A DNA stretch of 64,000 nucleotides from Desulfovibrionales bacterium (GCA_030156255.1 JASGMV010000009.1:1-64000), one strand, 5' to 3'. Positions 52,359 to 62,944 are shown, counted from the first letter of the stretch. The notes: a model not told the origin generated them from the sequence alone. Numbers and translations: made by a program.

Positions 52359-53186
52359 CTAGTAGTCGTAACCGTTGTCCTCACGAGTCGCTGCGGGCGC
52401 GATGCCTCGCTCGGAATGCCGAATGAAGTCCGTCAGACGCTTCACTTCGGGAATCCCTTCCGTCTCGCTTTCGGCGCGCTCCAGCGCCTCGGCGCGGGTC
52501 AGGCCGGAGCGGAAGATGATGCGATAGGCCTTGCGCAACGCCTTGCAGGCTTCGGGCGAAAAACCATGGCGCTTGAGCCCGATCGTGTTCGGGCCGTGCA
52601 GTTTGCCGCGGACGCCCGTGGCCAGCATGAACGGAGGAACGTCCTGGACGAATCCCCCCATGGCCCCGATGAACGCGTATTCGCCGATACGCACGAACTG
52701 GTGAATGCCGGTCATGCCGTTGATCACGGCGTGGTCGCCGATGTCAACGTGGCCGGCCAGCGTGGCGTTGTTGGCCATGATGACGTGGTTGTGCAGCGTG
52801 CAATCGTGGGCGATATGCACGTACGCCATGAGAAAACAATGGTCGCCTACGATGGTTTCGCCGCGGCCCAGTTTCGTGCCGCGGTTGATGGTCACATGTT
52901 CACGGATGATATTGGACTCGCCGATGCGCACCCAGGTTTCCTCGCCGGCGAACCCGAGGTGCTGGGGCTCCCCGCCGAGAACTGCGTGGGAGTGCACCTT
53001 GTTGTTCGCCCCCAGGCTGGTGAAACTCTTGATGCGGACGTAAGGCTCCAGCACGGTCCCTTCTCCGATGGAGACTTTATCCTCGACAGTGCAGAAGGCC
53101 CCGATTTCAACATTGGCCCCGATTTCCGCATCGGGATGAATGATGGCCGTCGGATGGATGACAGCCGTTGTATGAATGCTGGACAT
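52359..53186 (-). CDS. lpxA: UDP-N-acetylglucosamine O-acyltransferase LpxA
   Basis: LpxA catalyses the first step of lipid A synthesis. The 275-residue left-handed beta-helix protein shows hexapeptide repeats (IHPTAIIHPDAEIGANVEIG), the catalytic-His region HDCTLHNHVIMANNATLAGH and the GLKRHGF turn before the helical C-terminal domain. Its ATG shares one base with the fabZ stop codon (TAATG). Confidence 0.95.
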   Translation of the reverse strand: MSSIHTTAVIHPTAIIHPDAEIGANVEIGAFCTVEDKVSIGEGTVLEPYVRIKSFTSLGANNKVHSHAVLGGEPQHLGFAGEETWVRIGESNIIREHVTINRGTKLGRGETIVGDHCFLMAYVHIAHDCTLHNHVIMANNATLAGHVDIGDHAVINGMTGIHQFVRIGEYAFIGAMGGFVQDVPPFMLATGVRGKLHGPNTIGLKRHGFSPEACKALRKAYRIIFRSGLTRAEALERAESETEGIPEVKRLTDFIRHSERGIAPAATREDNGYDY

Positions 53187-53650
53187 TAAAGATTCCCCTT
53201 ATCCACCATAACCGCGGTCAATTCGGCTTCGGCGGCGATATCCCCGTCCACGGAGGCCACCGTGTGCATTCTAAACATGCTCATTTTGCGGTGAACCTTG
53301 TCGACCCGCAAATCCAATCGGTCGCCCGGCAGCACAGGCCTGCGGAACTTGGCCTTGTCGATGCCGGTGAACAGAAATACCTTGTTTTTGACGGCCTCGG
53401 CGCCCAGCATGGCGAGAACCAGCACGCCGCCGGCCTGCGCCAGAGCTTCCAGAATCAGCACGCCGGGCATGACCGGAAGACCGGGAAAGTGTCCTTGAAA
53501 AAATGGTTCGCCGATACTGACGTTCTTGTACGCCTGGAGAAATTCACCAAGTTCGAAATCGACGACGCGATCCACCAACAAAAAAGGGTAGCGATGCGGC
53601 AAGTACTCCATGATCTTGCGCACATCCATTATCTTGGGCTGATCAGCCAT
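53186..53650 (-). CDS. fabZ: 3-hydroxyacyl-ACP dehydratase FabZ
   Basis: FabZ dehydrates hydroxyacyl-ACP and competes with LpxA and LpxD for it. The ATG at 53650 has AGGAG 9 bases upstream. The 154-residue hot-dog-fold protein has [12 protein letters not shown], and [20 protein letters not shown] with the catalytic His and Glu. Gene order lpxD-fabZ-lpxA is widely conserved. Confidence 0.96.
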   Translation of the reverse strand: MADQPKIMDVRKIMEYLPHRYPFLLVDRVVDFELGEFLQAYKNVSIGEPFFQGHFPGLPVMPGVLILEALAQAGGVLVLAMLGAEAVKNKVFLFTGIDKAKFRRPVLPGDRLDLRVDKVHRKMSMFRMHTVASVDGDIAAEAELTAVMVDKGNL

Positions 53651-54689
53651 TCTTTTCATCTCCTGCGGCGTTGTCCTGGACAAGGCGCTCCACCGTCTTC
53701 TCCAGCTCGCGAACCCGTTTGGAAAGTTCCGGGAGCTTTCTCAAAACCGCTACGGTCCGTTGAAAGCGGCCTTTCTCCAGTTGCGGCGAACCGGCGCCTA
53801 TAAAACCGTCCGGCAAGCTGTTGGTCACGCCGGTCATGGCGCCGAGCATGACCTGGTTGCCGATGGCGATATTGTCGGCCACCCCGACCTTGCCGCCCAT
53901 GATGACAAAGTCGCCGATCTTGGTCGAACCGGCGATTCCCACCTGGGCGGCGAACAGGCAGTGCCGCCCGACTTGGACGTTGTGCGCGATCTGGACCAGA
54001 TTATCGATCTTGGTTCCGGCGGCGACGACCGTGGTGGCCAGAGAAGCCCGGTCCACGGCGGCGTTGGCCCCGATTTCCACGTCGTCCTCCAGCCGCACGT
54101 CGCCGATTTGGGGAATCCGTTGATGCCCCGCGGGCGTATGGGCGAAACCGAAACCGTCTCTTCCCACGACCGCGCCCGGCTGAATGACCACCCTGGCGCC
54201 CAACTCGGTCCGGGCCATCAGTACGGCGGCCGGATAGATGGTCGAATCGGCTCCGATACGACAATCCTCCGCGACGTAGCAATGCGGAAAGATTTTGACC
54301 CGGTCGCCGACCTCGGTCCTGGCGCCGACGTAGGCAAAAGGATAGACGGTGACGTCCTTGCCGAGTTTGGCCTCGGGGTGGATGCAAGCCAGATCGGAGA
54401 CGCCTTGGAAGTCGCCGCGAGGCGGCTCGAACCTAGCCACGATCCGGGCCCAGTCCAAGTACACGTTGGAGCTGACCAGCGCGCAAGGAAAAACTTCGGC
54501 GGCCGAGGCGTCCACCAGAAGGCAACTCGCCTTGCTTTCCTTGGCCTTGGCCAAATACTTGGCGGAGCCCAAAAAAGAGAGCTGCCCGCTTCGGGCGCAT
54601 TCCAAGGTCGAGACGCCTGTGATCAGGACGTCCTTCCCCCGGTGCTCAAGCCCCAGTTCGCGGGCCAGCTCCGATGCGGAAATATCCAT
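53643..54689 (-). CDS. lpxD: UDP-3-O-(3-hydroxyacyl)glucosamine N-acyltransferase LpxD
   Basis: The 348-residue protein has the N-terminal LpxD domain ([12 protein letters not shown]...). A long left-handed beta-helix follows, including the catalytic-His stretch [19 protein letters not shown], and then a C-terminal helix ([14 protein letters not shown]). It overlaps fabZ by 8 bases and starts 5 bases after skp. Confidence 0.96.
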   Translation of the reverse strand: MDISASELARELGLEHRGKDVLITGVSTLECARSGQLSFLGSAKYLAKAKESKASCLLVDASAAEVFPCALVSSNVYLDWARIVARFEPPRGDFQGVSDLACIHPEAKLGKDVTVYPFAYVGARTEVGDRVKIFPHCYVAEDCRIGADSTIYPAAVLMARTELGARVVIQPGAVVGRDGFGFAHTPAGHQRIPQIGDVRLEDDVEIGANAAVDRASLATTVVAAGTKIDNLVQIAHNVQVGRHCLFAAQVGIAGSTKIGDFVIMGGKVGVADNIAIGNQVMLGAMTGVTNSLPDGFIGAGSPQLEKGRFQRTVAVLRKLPELSKRVRELEKTVERLVQDNAAGDEKNG

Positions 54690-54694
54690 AAGCG

Positions 54695-55231
54695 CTACTT
54701 CTTCGCCTTGGCCCGCCAGACGCGGTTCAATTCGACAATGATCTGGTTGGTGATGTCGATGGAATTATCGATGTAAATCAATCCGGAAAACTGGCTGTTC
54801 TTGTCCAAAATAACGGTGTAGTTATTTTTCTTGCCGTAATCTTCAATGATGTCGAGAAGCGCGTCGAAGATCGGTTTGGACAAACGGTCCTGTTCTCCAT
54901 CCATCTTGGTCTTGTAGGTCTTCTCAAGATCCTGATAGTAGCGGACCTTGCGCTTGAATTCCAGCTCCTTGTCCTGTTTGGCTTCCAGCGAAAGCACCAA
55001 AGCCTGCTTCTGCAGGTCCTCCCGCATCTTCTGAAGTTCCTGCTGACGCTTTTCCAGGTCGGACTTCATGTCCTCGAATTTGCCTTTCAACTGATCCATA
55101 GCGGCCACGCCCGCCTCGGACTTGCGGAAGACCTCCTGCATGGACAGAACGCCGATCTTCACGTCCTGGGCGAAGGCCGCCTGGGGCGCGGCCAAAAAGA
55201 GGATCATCGCCAAAAGCAACAGATTACGCAT
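54695..55231 (-). CDS. skp: Periplasmic chaperone Skp/OmpH
   Basis: Skp holds unfolded outer-membrane proteins for BamA. The ATG at 55231 has AAGGAG 8 bases upstream. The 178-residue product has a signal peptide ending AAPQAAFA, then [17 protein letters not shown], a long charged coiled coil (residues about 45-120) and a C-terminal strand region. It is the usual partner downstream of bamA. Confidence 0.92.
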   Translation of the reverse strand: MRNLLLLAMILFLAAPQAAFAQDVKIGVLSMQEVFRKSEAGVAAMDQLKGKFEDMKSDLEKRQQELQKMREDLQKQALVLSLEAKQDKELEFKRKVRYYQDLEKTYKTKMDGEQDRLSKPIFDALLDIIEDYGKKNNYTVILDKNSQFSGLIYIDNSIDITNQIIVELNRVWRAKAKK

Positions 55232-55348
55232 AAAGCTGCTCCTTAAAATTGACTTGTCGCGCAAAACGACGAGGAAATGTAGCCTTGAGCGGCGTTGCGC
55301 GCAACCCCTTCTTCAGCCCTTTCGGCGCTGCGCAAACACCGCCCCCCG

Positions 55349-58081
55349 TCAGAAGTCTTGCCCCATGGAGAACTCGATTTTGTTCCGAGGAGACCCTTCG
55401 AGGTCGTCCAGGCCATAACCGTATTCAAGGCGCAACGGGCCCATGGGCGAGTACCAGCGAAGACCAACGCCAACGCTCTTGTAGAGTCCGAGCAACAAGG
55501 GAGAGCCATCGTCCTGCTTGGTGTCCTCGAAGTACCACTGGCCTTCCTCCCAAACGTTGCCCGCGTCGAAGAAGGTCACGCCGACGATGCCGTTTTCCTT
55601 GCTGATGGGGAAGAGGTACTCCACGTTCATGTAGAACTCCTTGAGGCCGCCGATCCGGTCGCCGGTGGCGGGATCAATGGGAGAAATCTTATGCCAGGAG
55701 TAGCCGCGCACCGTTTCCAATCCACCAAGCGAGAACCGTTCGAACACTTCGACGTCGTTGCCGCCGATATTTTCGTGGACGAGCCCGATCTCGCCTTTGA
55801 TGTGGAAAATGGTCTCCCACCACATGGGACGATAATACTGGGAGGTATAGATGTACTTGACGTAACTGTTTCCGCCCCCCAGAGGGCCGCCGCCCATCTC
55901 GAACCGAGCAGTGTTGATCGTACCGCTGGAAGGATTCTGCTTTCGATTGGTCGTGTCGCGCGTGGCGGCGACGTAGACGCTGCTCGACACGTTGGTGCCT
56001 TCGGAATCCTTGAGGGTTTGCGATGCATCATCATCGATGTCGTAGACCCTGTAGTCCTCCAGGTTGTAACCCCAATAGGCGCGCGTGTACTCACCGAGCG
56101 GATACGAAAAATTCAGTATTCCGCCCACGGCGTCTCTGGAATAGTCGTCGTACTCGTACTCCGTGGCGTACAAATCCAATCCGACGCCCAAAGGCGTATC
56201 CTCGTAATTCGGATTGTAGAAACTCAATACGCCGTTCATGGTCTTCTCGCTCCACTTTCCGGAGAAGCCCAAATTATATCCCTTGCCGAAAAGGTTGCGT
56301 TCCTGAATCTTACCGGCGAAAAACACGCCTTCGTAACTGGAGTAGCCGGCGCCGCCGCTCAACATGCCCGTGGACTTATCCTTGACTTTGACCTTGAGAT
56401 CCATCTCGTTGGGATTTCCAGTGGGCGCGGGCTCGATGTCCATTTCGTCGAAGTAATCCAGCTTGCGCAGGCGTTCGGCCGAGCGCCGGAGCTTGAAACC
56501 GTTGAACATGTCCCCGTCGGCCAAACGCATTTCACGCAGAATGACGTTGTCGCGAGTTTTGGTGTTGCCCTGGATAACGACCCGGCGAATGTAGACCTTC
56601 TGATGCTTGGACAGCAGGTATTGAATATCGATGACGTTGACATCCGTGTGCTTGGTAAACGTCGCATCCGCCTCGGCGTAGGCGTAGCCGAAATTGGAGT
56701 AGTAGTCGGCCAGCAGCTTCATGTCCTCGCGCAGGGTGGACCGATCCAAGTACATGCTCTCTTCATCGTCTTCATTGACGTTGTCGAGGTCGATGACATC
56801 ATAGAGCTTGTCCGTGCTTGTGATGAGGTCGCCGCCAAAAGTGACCTTGCCGACTTTATAGCGCGGCCCCTCCTGGACGTTGAACGTGATGTAGATGCCG
56901 TCGTCCCTGATATCGACCTCGGGCTGGCCCACCTTGGCGTCAATGAAGCCCCGGTTGGCGTAGAACGCCTGGATAGCGGCGGCGTCTCGGTCGAGCATCT
57001 CCTCCTTCAGCACGCCGGTCTGGGTGATCCAGGAGAAAATATTTCGCTCCGACAAGGCGAGTTCATCCTTGATGTCGTCTTCGTCGAAATTCTTGGCGCC
57101 CGCGATGGTGATGCCTTCGATGTACAGCTCGGGGCCTTCGTCGATCACGAAGCTCAACCGTTTCTGGCGCGGATCGTCTCCTTCGAGCTCATAGCTGACT
57201 TTGGCCTTGTAGTATCCTTCCTTGCGGTACATTTCACGAATGGTCGCCAAATCCTCGGACAAAGTCTTGGGGTTGAGGACGGATCCCCTTTTCGTGGTGA
57301 CGGCGGCCAGGATGTCGTCAGCGTTGATGGCGTCCGCTCCCTTGACGCCGACGGCCTGAATCAGGGGCTTCTCCTTCACCTCGAAGACGACCGTCTTGCC
57401 GTCCCCGCCGTCCTTGAGTTTCACCCGGACGTCGTCGAAATATCCGAGGTCGTAGATACGTTTGAGGTTCGCATTGACCGTCTTGGGGTCGTAGACATCC
57501 CCTTTTTTGATGGACAAACGCATCAGCACCACATTCTTGTCCAAAACATTGCAGCCCACGACGTCCACATCGGCAATCCGTTGCTTTTTCAAAAGTTCGA
57601 GATTGACCTTCTCCACCAGCGCGTCGATAGCCGGAAGAAGATTGATGAGTCCGTCGCGGTTCACGAACAACGGCACGGGGGGCTTGAGGCCGAAAGCCTC
57701 CACCAACCGGGCGTCCAGGCTGATGGACTCTCCCACCTGGTTGAAGCTTCCGTACAGGGCGTACGTTCCGCCGGCCAGCAACGCAAGGTCCCGAGCCATC
57801 TGCAAATCGAGATACTCGATGTGCTGTTTGGCGATGATGTCGTCCACCCTGGCGCGCGCAACGACGTCGAATCCCGCTTCGCGCAGCCTGTCGGCCACCA
57901 GTTCGGGCAGGCTTTCCTTCAGATAGTCGAATTCGGGCTGCGCATTGATCCCGAAAGGCAGCACCACAATACGCACGTCTTTGGTCGCGGCGTTCGGGGC
58001 CGCCAACGCGAAAACCTGCAGCGCGAAGAATATGAACGAGGCGAAGAGCGCCGAAAGAACCGGGCGCCTAAACTTCGGCAT
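55349..58081 (-). CDS. bamA: Outer-membrane protein assembly factor BamA
   Basis: BamA is the core outer-membrane insertase. The 910-residue protein is longer than the E. coli version, with an N-terminal signal (SALFASFIFFALQVFALA). An N-terminal region with a FlgO-like look (residues about 30-160) precedes five POTRA domains and the C-terminal 16-strand barrel. The barrel region has VRGYSWHKISPIDPATG (loop 6 VRGF-type motif) and ends EFSMGQDF, with the terminal aromatic residue for insertion. The extra N-terminal segment is unusual and may be a fused domain. Confidence 0.93.
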   Translation of the reverse strand: MPKFRRPVLSALFASFIFFALQVFALAAPNAATKDVRIVVLPFGINAQPEFDYLKESLPELVADRLREAGFDVVARARVDDIIAKQHIEYLDLQMARDLALLAGGTYALYGSFNQVGESISLDARLVEAFGLKPPVPLFVNRDGLINLLPAIDALVEKVNLELLKKQRIADVDVVGCNVLDKNVVLMRLSIKKGDVYDPKTVNANLKRIYDLGYFDDVRVKLKDGGDGKTVVFEVKEKPLIQAVGVKGADAINADDILAAVTTKRGSVLNPKTLSEDLATIREMYRKEGYYKAKVSYELEGDDPRQKRLSFVIDEGPELYIEGITIAGAKNFDEDDIKDELALSERNIFSWITQTGVLKEEMLDRDAAAIQAFYANRGFIDAKVGQPEVDIRDDGIYITFNVQEGPRYKVGKVTFGGDLITSTDKLYDVIDLDNVNEDDEESMYLDRSTLREDMKLLADYYSNFGYAYAEADATFTKHTDVNVIDIQYLLSKHQKVYIRRVVIQGNTKTRDNVILREMRLADGDMFNGFKLRRSAERLRKLDYFDEMDIEPAPTGNPNEMDLKVKVKDKSTGMLSGGAGYSSYEGVFFAGKIQERNLFGKGYNLGFSGKWSEKTMNGVLSFYNPNYEDTPLGVGLDLYATEYEYDDYSRDAVGGILNFSYPLGEYTRAYWGYNLEDYRVYDIDDDASQTLKDSEGTNVSSSVYVAATRDTTNRKQNPSSGTINTARFEMGGGPLGGGNSYVKYIYTSQYYRPMWWETIFHIKGEIGLVHENIGGNDVEVFERFSLGGLETVRGYSWHKISPIDPATGDRIGGLKEFYMNVEYLFPISKENGIVGVTFFDAGNVWEEGQWYFEDTKQDDGSPLLLGLYKSVGVGLRWYSPMGPLRLEYGYGLDDLEGSPRNKIEFSMGQDF

Positions 58082-58763
58082 AGAGTTCTCCGCTTCGAAG
58101 CTCCAAGCGCTTGTGCATCAGCGAAGCCAAATCCGCGTTGTGCGTCACCACGACGAGCGTCATTTTGAGCTTGAGATTGAGTTCCGCCAGCATGCGTCCG
58201 ATATGTTTTCCTGTTTGTTCGTCCAGATTGCCGGTGGGCTCGTCCGCCAGGAGAACGCACGGGCGCAACAAAATGGCCCGAGCGATGGCGGCCCTTTGCC
58301 GTTCCCCACCGGAAAGGGTTGTTACCCTATGATGGGCCCTGGTTTCAAGGTCAACCATGGACAATGTTTCCCGCGCCATGGCCAAAGCCTTCTCCAAAGG
58401 CGCTCCCTGGATAACGGCCGGCATCGCCACGTTCTCTTCCGTGGTGAACTCCGGCAACAGATGATGGAACTGAAAAACGAAGCCAAGTTCGCGATTTCGG
58501 GCCTTGGCCCGCTCGTGATCCTTCAACTCGGCCGTGTCCCGGCCTTTGAAAAAGGCCTGGCCGCCTGTTGCATCGTCCAGCAGCCCCATAATGTGCAGCA
58601 ACGTGGTTTTGCCCGAGCCGGAGGCGCCCAGAATGGCCAACGACTCCCCCGACTCCACGCGTAAATTCACGTCCCGCAGCACATCGATCTGCTCGGAGGG
58701 CCCCTGGAATGATTTGCTCAAGCCGATCAATTCGAATACCGGGGAGGCCGTCGCCTCATTCAT
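58068..58763 (-). CDS. lolD: Lipoprotein-releasing ABC transporter ATPase LolD
   Basis: LolD powers extraction of lipoproteins from the inner membrane. The 231-residue ATPase has Walker A GASGSGKTT, the signature LSGGERQR and Walker B LLADEPTGNLD. It overlaps lolC/E by 8 bases and bamA by 14 bases, so the three are one translational unit. Confidence 0.95.
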   Translation of the reverse strand: MNEATASPVFELIGLSKSFQGPSEQIDVLRDVNLRVESGESLAILGASGSGKTTLLHIMGLLDDATGGQAFFKGRDTAELKDHERAKARNRELGFVFQFHHLLPEFTTEENVAMPAVIQGAPLEKALAMARETLSMVDLETRAHHRVTTLSGGERQRAAIARAILLRPCVLLADEPTGNLDEQTGKHIGRMLAELNLKLKMTLVVVTHNADLASLMHKRLELRSGELYAEV

Positions 58764-59994
58764 AGCGTAGCGCCTCCGCGGGATTCAAAGAGCTGGCCCG
58801 ACGCGCGGGGTACAACGTCGCAAGGTAGCACAGCGCCAAGGCCGCAACGCCGATCAGGATCAAATCCGGGGCCTCCAGCTTCACCGGCAGATAGTCCACG
58901 GGGTAAACGTCCGGCGGCAGCTTGATAAACTGGTAGCGCTTGAGCAACAGGCTGACCGGAATGCCGATGGCGTAGCCCAGCGTGGTCCCCACCACGCCGA
59001 TGAGGGTCCCCTGGAGCTGAAAAATTCTCCGGATGGCGCCGGCCTCGGCCCCCATGGACATCAGGATGGAGATGTCCCTCGTCTTCTGCATGACCAGCAT
59101 GACCAGCGTGGTCACGATGGAGAAGGAGCCCACCAGCACGATCATGGCCAGGATGATGAACATGGCCGTCTTCTCCAGCTTGAGCGCGGCGAAGAGGTTG
59201 GCGTTCATCTCCTGCCACGTCTGGGCGTAAAGGGGAAATCCCCCCAGGGCGTTCACCAGCCGCTCCGAAACGGGGCCGACATCGTAGACGTCCTGCACGC
59301 GGACCTCCAGCACCGTGGCCATGTCCGCGCCGATTCCCAGGAGATCTCGGGCCGCGTCGATGGAGACGTAGGCCAGCGTGGTGTCGTATTCGAACATACC
59401 GGTGCTGAAAACGCCGGCCACCTGGAACGTCTTCACCTTGGGCGTGAACCCGGCGGCGCTCTTCTGCCCCGAGGGCGACAGCAGGTTCACCCGCCCTCCC
59501 ACGGAGAGGTTCAGCCTGCGGGCCAGCTCCTTGCCGATGATAATGCCCGGGAACGACGTTTTTTTCTCTAGATCGGTAAACGAAGGGCTGTTCTCGGCCT
59601 TGGGGTCCATGGAAAGTTTCCAGACGGACCCGGCGGTCTTCGGGTCCACGCCCCGCAGCACCACACCCTTGACGCCGTTGCGGGTGGACAGCATCACTTC
59701 CGAATAAATGAAAGGAGTGACGGACACGACGCCGGGGACCTTGTCGGCCTTCTCGACCAACGGCTCGTAGCGCTGAATGCCGCCGGAATAGGACGCCACG
59801 TAGATGTGGGCGTTGACGCCCAGAATCTTGTCCCGCAAGTCCGACGTGAACCCGCTCATGACCCCGAGGACCACGATAAGCGCAGCCACGCCAAGCCCGA
59901 CGCCCAGCACGGCGAAGATGGAAATCACCGAGATGAACGACTGCTTGTGCAGGGAGAATAAGTAGCGCCGGGCGACGAACGACTCGAAGCGCAT
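58756..59994 (-). CDS. lolE: Lipoprotein-releasing ABC transporter permease LolC/E
   Basis: The 412-residue permease has a first membrane helix (FISVISIFAVLGVGLGVAALIVVLG), a large periplasmic domain (about 50-270) and three C-terminal helices, the MacB/FtsX architecture. Only one permease gene is present, so the complex probably uses a homodimer (the single-gene LolF or LolE type) rather than a LolC-LolE pair. It is 5 bases after lysS. Confidence 0.9.
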   Translation of the reverse strand: MRFESFVARRYLFSLHKQSFISVISIFAVLGVGLGVAALIVVLGVMSGFTSDLRDKILGVNAHIYVASYSGGIQRYEPLVEKADKVPGVVSVTPFIYSEVMLSTRNGVKGVVLRGVDPKTAGSVWKLSMDPKAENSPSFTDLEKKTSFPGIIIGKELARRLNLSVGGRVNLLSPSGQKSAAGFTPKVKTFQVAGVFSTGMFEYDTTLAYVSIDAARDLLGIGADMATVLEVRVQDVYDVGPVSERLVNALGGFPLYAQTWQEMNANLFAALKLEKTAMFIILAMIVLVGSFSIVTTLVMLVMQKTRDISILMSMGAEAGAIRRIFQLQGTLIGVVGTTLGYAIGIPVSLLLKRYQFIKLPPDVYPVDYLPVKLEAPDLILIGVAALALCYLATLYPARRASSLNPAEALRYE

Positions 59995-59999
59995 GGACC

Positions 60000-61577
60000 C
60001 TACCCAGCCTCCGGCCGGAGCAAGGGGAAAAGAATGACCTCGCGGATGGAAGGCGAGTCGGTAAGCAGCATCACCAAGCGGTCCACGCCCACGCCCTGTC
60101 CAGCGGCCGGGGGCATGCCGTACTCGAGCGCCCGCACGTAGTCTTCGTCCATGAAGTGGGCTTCCTCGTCTCCGGCCTCCTTTTCCTTGACCTGCTCCAG
60201 AAAGCGAAGCCGCTGGTCAACAGGGTCGTTGAGTTCGGAGAAGGCGTTGGACATCTCCCGGCCGCAGATGAACATCTCGAAGCGGTCGGTAATGTCCGGA
60301 TTCTCGGAATTACGCCGGGAAAGCGGGGAAATGTCCGTAGGGTAATGATAGATGAAGTGCGGCTGGATCAGATTGGGCTCGACGAGAAGATCGAAGAGCT
60401 TGGCCTGGACCTTGCCCAGCTTCTCTCCGTCCACGACCTTTTCGCCTCGCGCCTTCACGATGGCCGCAGCCTTGTCGTAGTCTTCGTAGTCTTCCCGGGC
60501 GAGCCCGCCGATCTTCTCCAGGGACTCATGGAAGGCCATGCGGGTCCAAGCGCCGGGGCTCAAGTCGATGATCTCGCCCTGGTACTCCACTTTGGCGCTG
60601 CCCACGGCCGTCTCCGCCACCTGGGAGAACATGCGTTCGGTGAGGTCCATCAAATCAATATAGGTCGCATAGGCCCAGTAGAACTCGAGCATGGTGAACT
60701 CGGGATTGTGCCGAGTCGAAATACCTTCGTTGCGGAAATTCCGATTGATCTCGTAGACCTTCTCAAATCCTCCCACCAGAAGCCGCTTCAGGTACAACTC
60801 CGGGGCGATGCGCAAATAAAGCCGCATGTCCAGGGCGTTGTGGTAGGTAACGAAAGGCTTGGCCGTCGCGCCCCCGGGGATGGGCTGCATCATGGGAGTC
60901 TCGACCTCGACGAAACCTTCGTTGTCCAGAAAATTCCTCAGAGCCCGGACAACCTTGTTGCGAATCTCGAAAATCTGCTTGGTCCGGGGCGTGACGATGA
61001 GGTCCAGATACCGCTGGCGATACCGGGTCTCCACGTCCTTGAGTCCGTGATATTTCTCGGGCAACGGACGCATGGACTTGGTCAGCAGCTCGACCTTTTC
61101 GGCTCGCAGCGTCAGTTCGCCGGTCTTGGTGTAGAAGAGCCCGCCCTCTACGCCCACGATGTCGCCGACGTCGAACTTTTTGCACGTCTGATAGCGTTCG
61201 GAGCCCAGATCGTCCCGGGCCAGAAAGACCTGAATTTGATCCGTAGCGTCTTTCAGATGGAAAAAAGTGACCTTCCCGAAGGAGCGCCAGGACACAATGC
61301 GCCCAGCGAGGCTGAAAGACTCGTCCAAGGCCTCCAGGGCCTCGGCGTCCATTCCTTCGACCTTTTTGACCAGGTCGGCTACGTCGATGCTCTTGCGGAA
61401 GTCGTTCGGGTACAGCTCAAGGCCGGCGTCGAGGAAGGAGCAAGCCTTGGCGACCCTGGTCTTGAGGACTTCGTTCAGCTCGTTATTCTCAAGAAAGGCC
61501 TCGAGCATAGGCTCGAACCGGCCGACATGCTCGGACTTGACTCCAAGCTTGATCTTTTTTTTCTTATCCCCGCTCAA
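60000..61577 (-). CDS. lysS: Lysyl-tRNA synthetase, class II
   Basis: LysS charges tRNA-Lys. The 525-residue protein has the OB-fold anticodon-binding domain (GRIVSWRSFGKVTFFHLKD), motif 2 NRNFRNEGISTRHNPEFTML and motif 3 GVGVDRLVMLL with the final R. An unusually charged N-terminal extension of about 50 residues precedes the OB fold. The start is TTG at 61577; it has only a weak Shine-Dalgarno. It is the first gene of the envelope operon. Confidence 0.94.
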   Translation of the reverse strand: MSGDKKKKIKLGVKSEHVGRFEPMLEAFLENNELNEVLKTRVAKACSFLDAGLELYPNDFRKSIDVADLVKKVEGMDAEALEALDESFSLAGRIVSWRSFGKVTFFHLKDATDQIQVFLARDDLGSERYQTCKKFDVGDIVGVEGGLFYTKTGELTLRAEKVELLTKSMRPLPEKYHGLKDVETRYRQRYLDLIVTPRTKQIFEIRNKVVRALRNFLDNEGFVEVETPMMQPIPGGATAKPFVTYHNALDMRLYLRIAPELYLKRLLVGGFEKVYEINRNFRNEGISTRHNPEFTMLEFYWAYATYIDLMDLTERMFSQVAETAVGSAKVEYQGEIIDLSPGAWTRMAFHESLEKIGGLAREDYEDYDKAAAIVKARGEKVVDGEKLGKVQAKLFDLLVEPNLIQPHFIYHYPTDISPLSRRNSENPDITDRFEMFICGREMSNAFSELNDPVDQRLRFLEQVKEKEAGDEEAHFMDEDYVRALEYGMPPAAGQGVGVDRLVMLLTDSPSIREVILFPLLRPEAG

Positions 61578-61708
61578 AGCGATCTCACTTTGGTGTTACA
61601 AAAACGCGCCAATAAAGACTCGCATACCTATTCCAAATCCTTAGGCCCGTCAAGAAATCGAGGGTAATGGCGACCGCAGGGAAAAATGAATATTGGCAAA
61701 AAAATGAG

Positions 61709-61737
61709 TTGACGACGTAAGCCTGTTTGGATTAGGA
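61709..61737 (+). promoter_or_regulatory. Promoter of tRNA-Asn
   Basis: TTGACG-N17-TTAGGA. The -35 matches 5 of 6, the -10 is weak (TAGGAA shifted by one is slightly better). Start expected near 61745, 18 bases before the tRNA. Confidence 0.45.
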
Positions 61738-61762
61738 ATCTCCTTCTCGCACAGCGAGATAT

Positions 61763-61838
61763 TCCCCGGTAGCTCAATCGGCAGAGCGGGTGGCTGTTAA
61801 CCACTAGGTTCGCGGTTCAAGTCCGTGCCGGGGAGCCA
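61763..61838 (+). tRNA. tRNA-Asn (GTT)
   Basis: A 76-nt cloverleaf with acceptor TCCCCGG/CCGGGGA, anticodon GTT in the context CTGTTAACC and encoded CCA at 61836-61838. A strong terminator follows at 61875. Confidence 0.95.
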
Positions 61839-61874
61839 GAAATAAATCCGTCCTTGGGACGGTCAATCATTGTA

Positions 61875-61913
61875 GACAAAGGCCCTGGGCGGACAACGCC
61901 CGGGGCCTTTGTC
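61875..61913 (+). terminator. Terminator of tRNA-Asn
   Basis: A 17-base stem (61875-61891 with 61897-61913, one T-G pair; arms begin GACAAAGGCCC) around a 5-base loop. The 3' arm ends CCTTTGTCTG. It is a typical strong hairpin without a long T-run. Confidence 0.75.
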
Positions 61914-62056
61914 TGTATCGCGCCCTGAGAACAATATCGTTGTCTTCAGCCGCATAACCGACGACGCGTCAACGGGCAGGCTGGTTCCTCAAGGGCGCGT
62001 TTTCGACGGTTGGGCGGAGCCGTCGCCGAAGATCGCCGTTTTTTCCTCCTTGTTGA

Positions 62057-62602
<546 letters not shown>

Positions 62603-62628
62603 TTAATGTGAGCCCATCCCATAGGCGT

Positions 62629-62673
62629 GGGACGCCGGGCCGCTTCTGACACGGAGGAGCGGTTCGGCGTCCC
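62629..62673 (+). terminator. Hairpin after flavodoxin
   Basis: Outer arms GGGACGCCG/CGGCGTCCC and inner CCGCT/AGCGG form a stable structure 27 bases past the stop codon. No T-run follows, so termination may be rho-assisted. From 62674 to 62880 I see no gene or clear signal. Confidence 0.5.
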
Positions 62674-62886
62674 TAACGTTAGCGCCCTCGAAAAAATAAA
62701 CCTTCCCCTGCCCCGCCGTGCTCCGCGCAACGCGGCCTTCCCAACAAGAACGGCCCGCGCAAGGTTTCGCCAGAGTTCCCAGCGCAGCCAATCCATACCC
62801 GCAACGAGCGTCCCCACGAGGGAGCCCTCTCTTCCGACGTGTTGCGCCGCTTCGCCGACGCCACGCAAACCGTACGTGCATTAAAA

Positions 62887-62904
62887 TTATCATTTTCGTG
62901 ATAA
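62887..62904. promoter_or_regulatory. Small palindrome upstream of the ATP-grasp promoter
   Basis: TTATCA and TGATAA are separated by 6 bases, just before the -35 box at 62917. It could be an activator or Fur-like half-site pair. Evidence is only the symmetry and position. Confidence 0.3.
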
Positions 62905-62916
62905 CTGACCATATTC

Positions 62917-62944
62917 TTGACACTTAACCCATCAACATTATACA
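62917..62944 (+). promoter_or_regulatory. Promoter of the ATP-grasp gene
   Basis: TTGACA-N16-TATACA: perfect -35 and a -10 matching 4 of 6. It stands 60 bases before the ATG at 63007. Confidence 0.55.

Noticed and set aside
55295-58168. Very long open frame antisense to bamA
   Set aside because: High GC with strong third-position bias opens the opposite strand. The frame has no start signal and its product is low-complexity, while bamA is certain.
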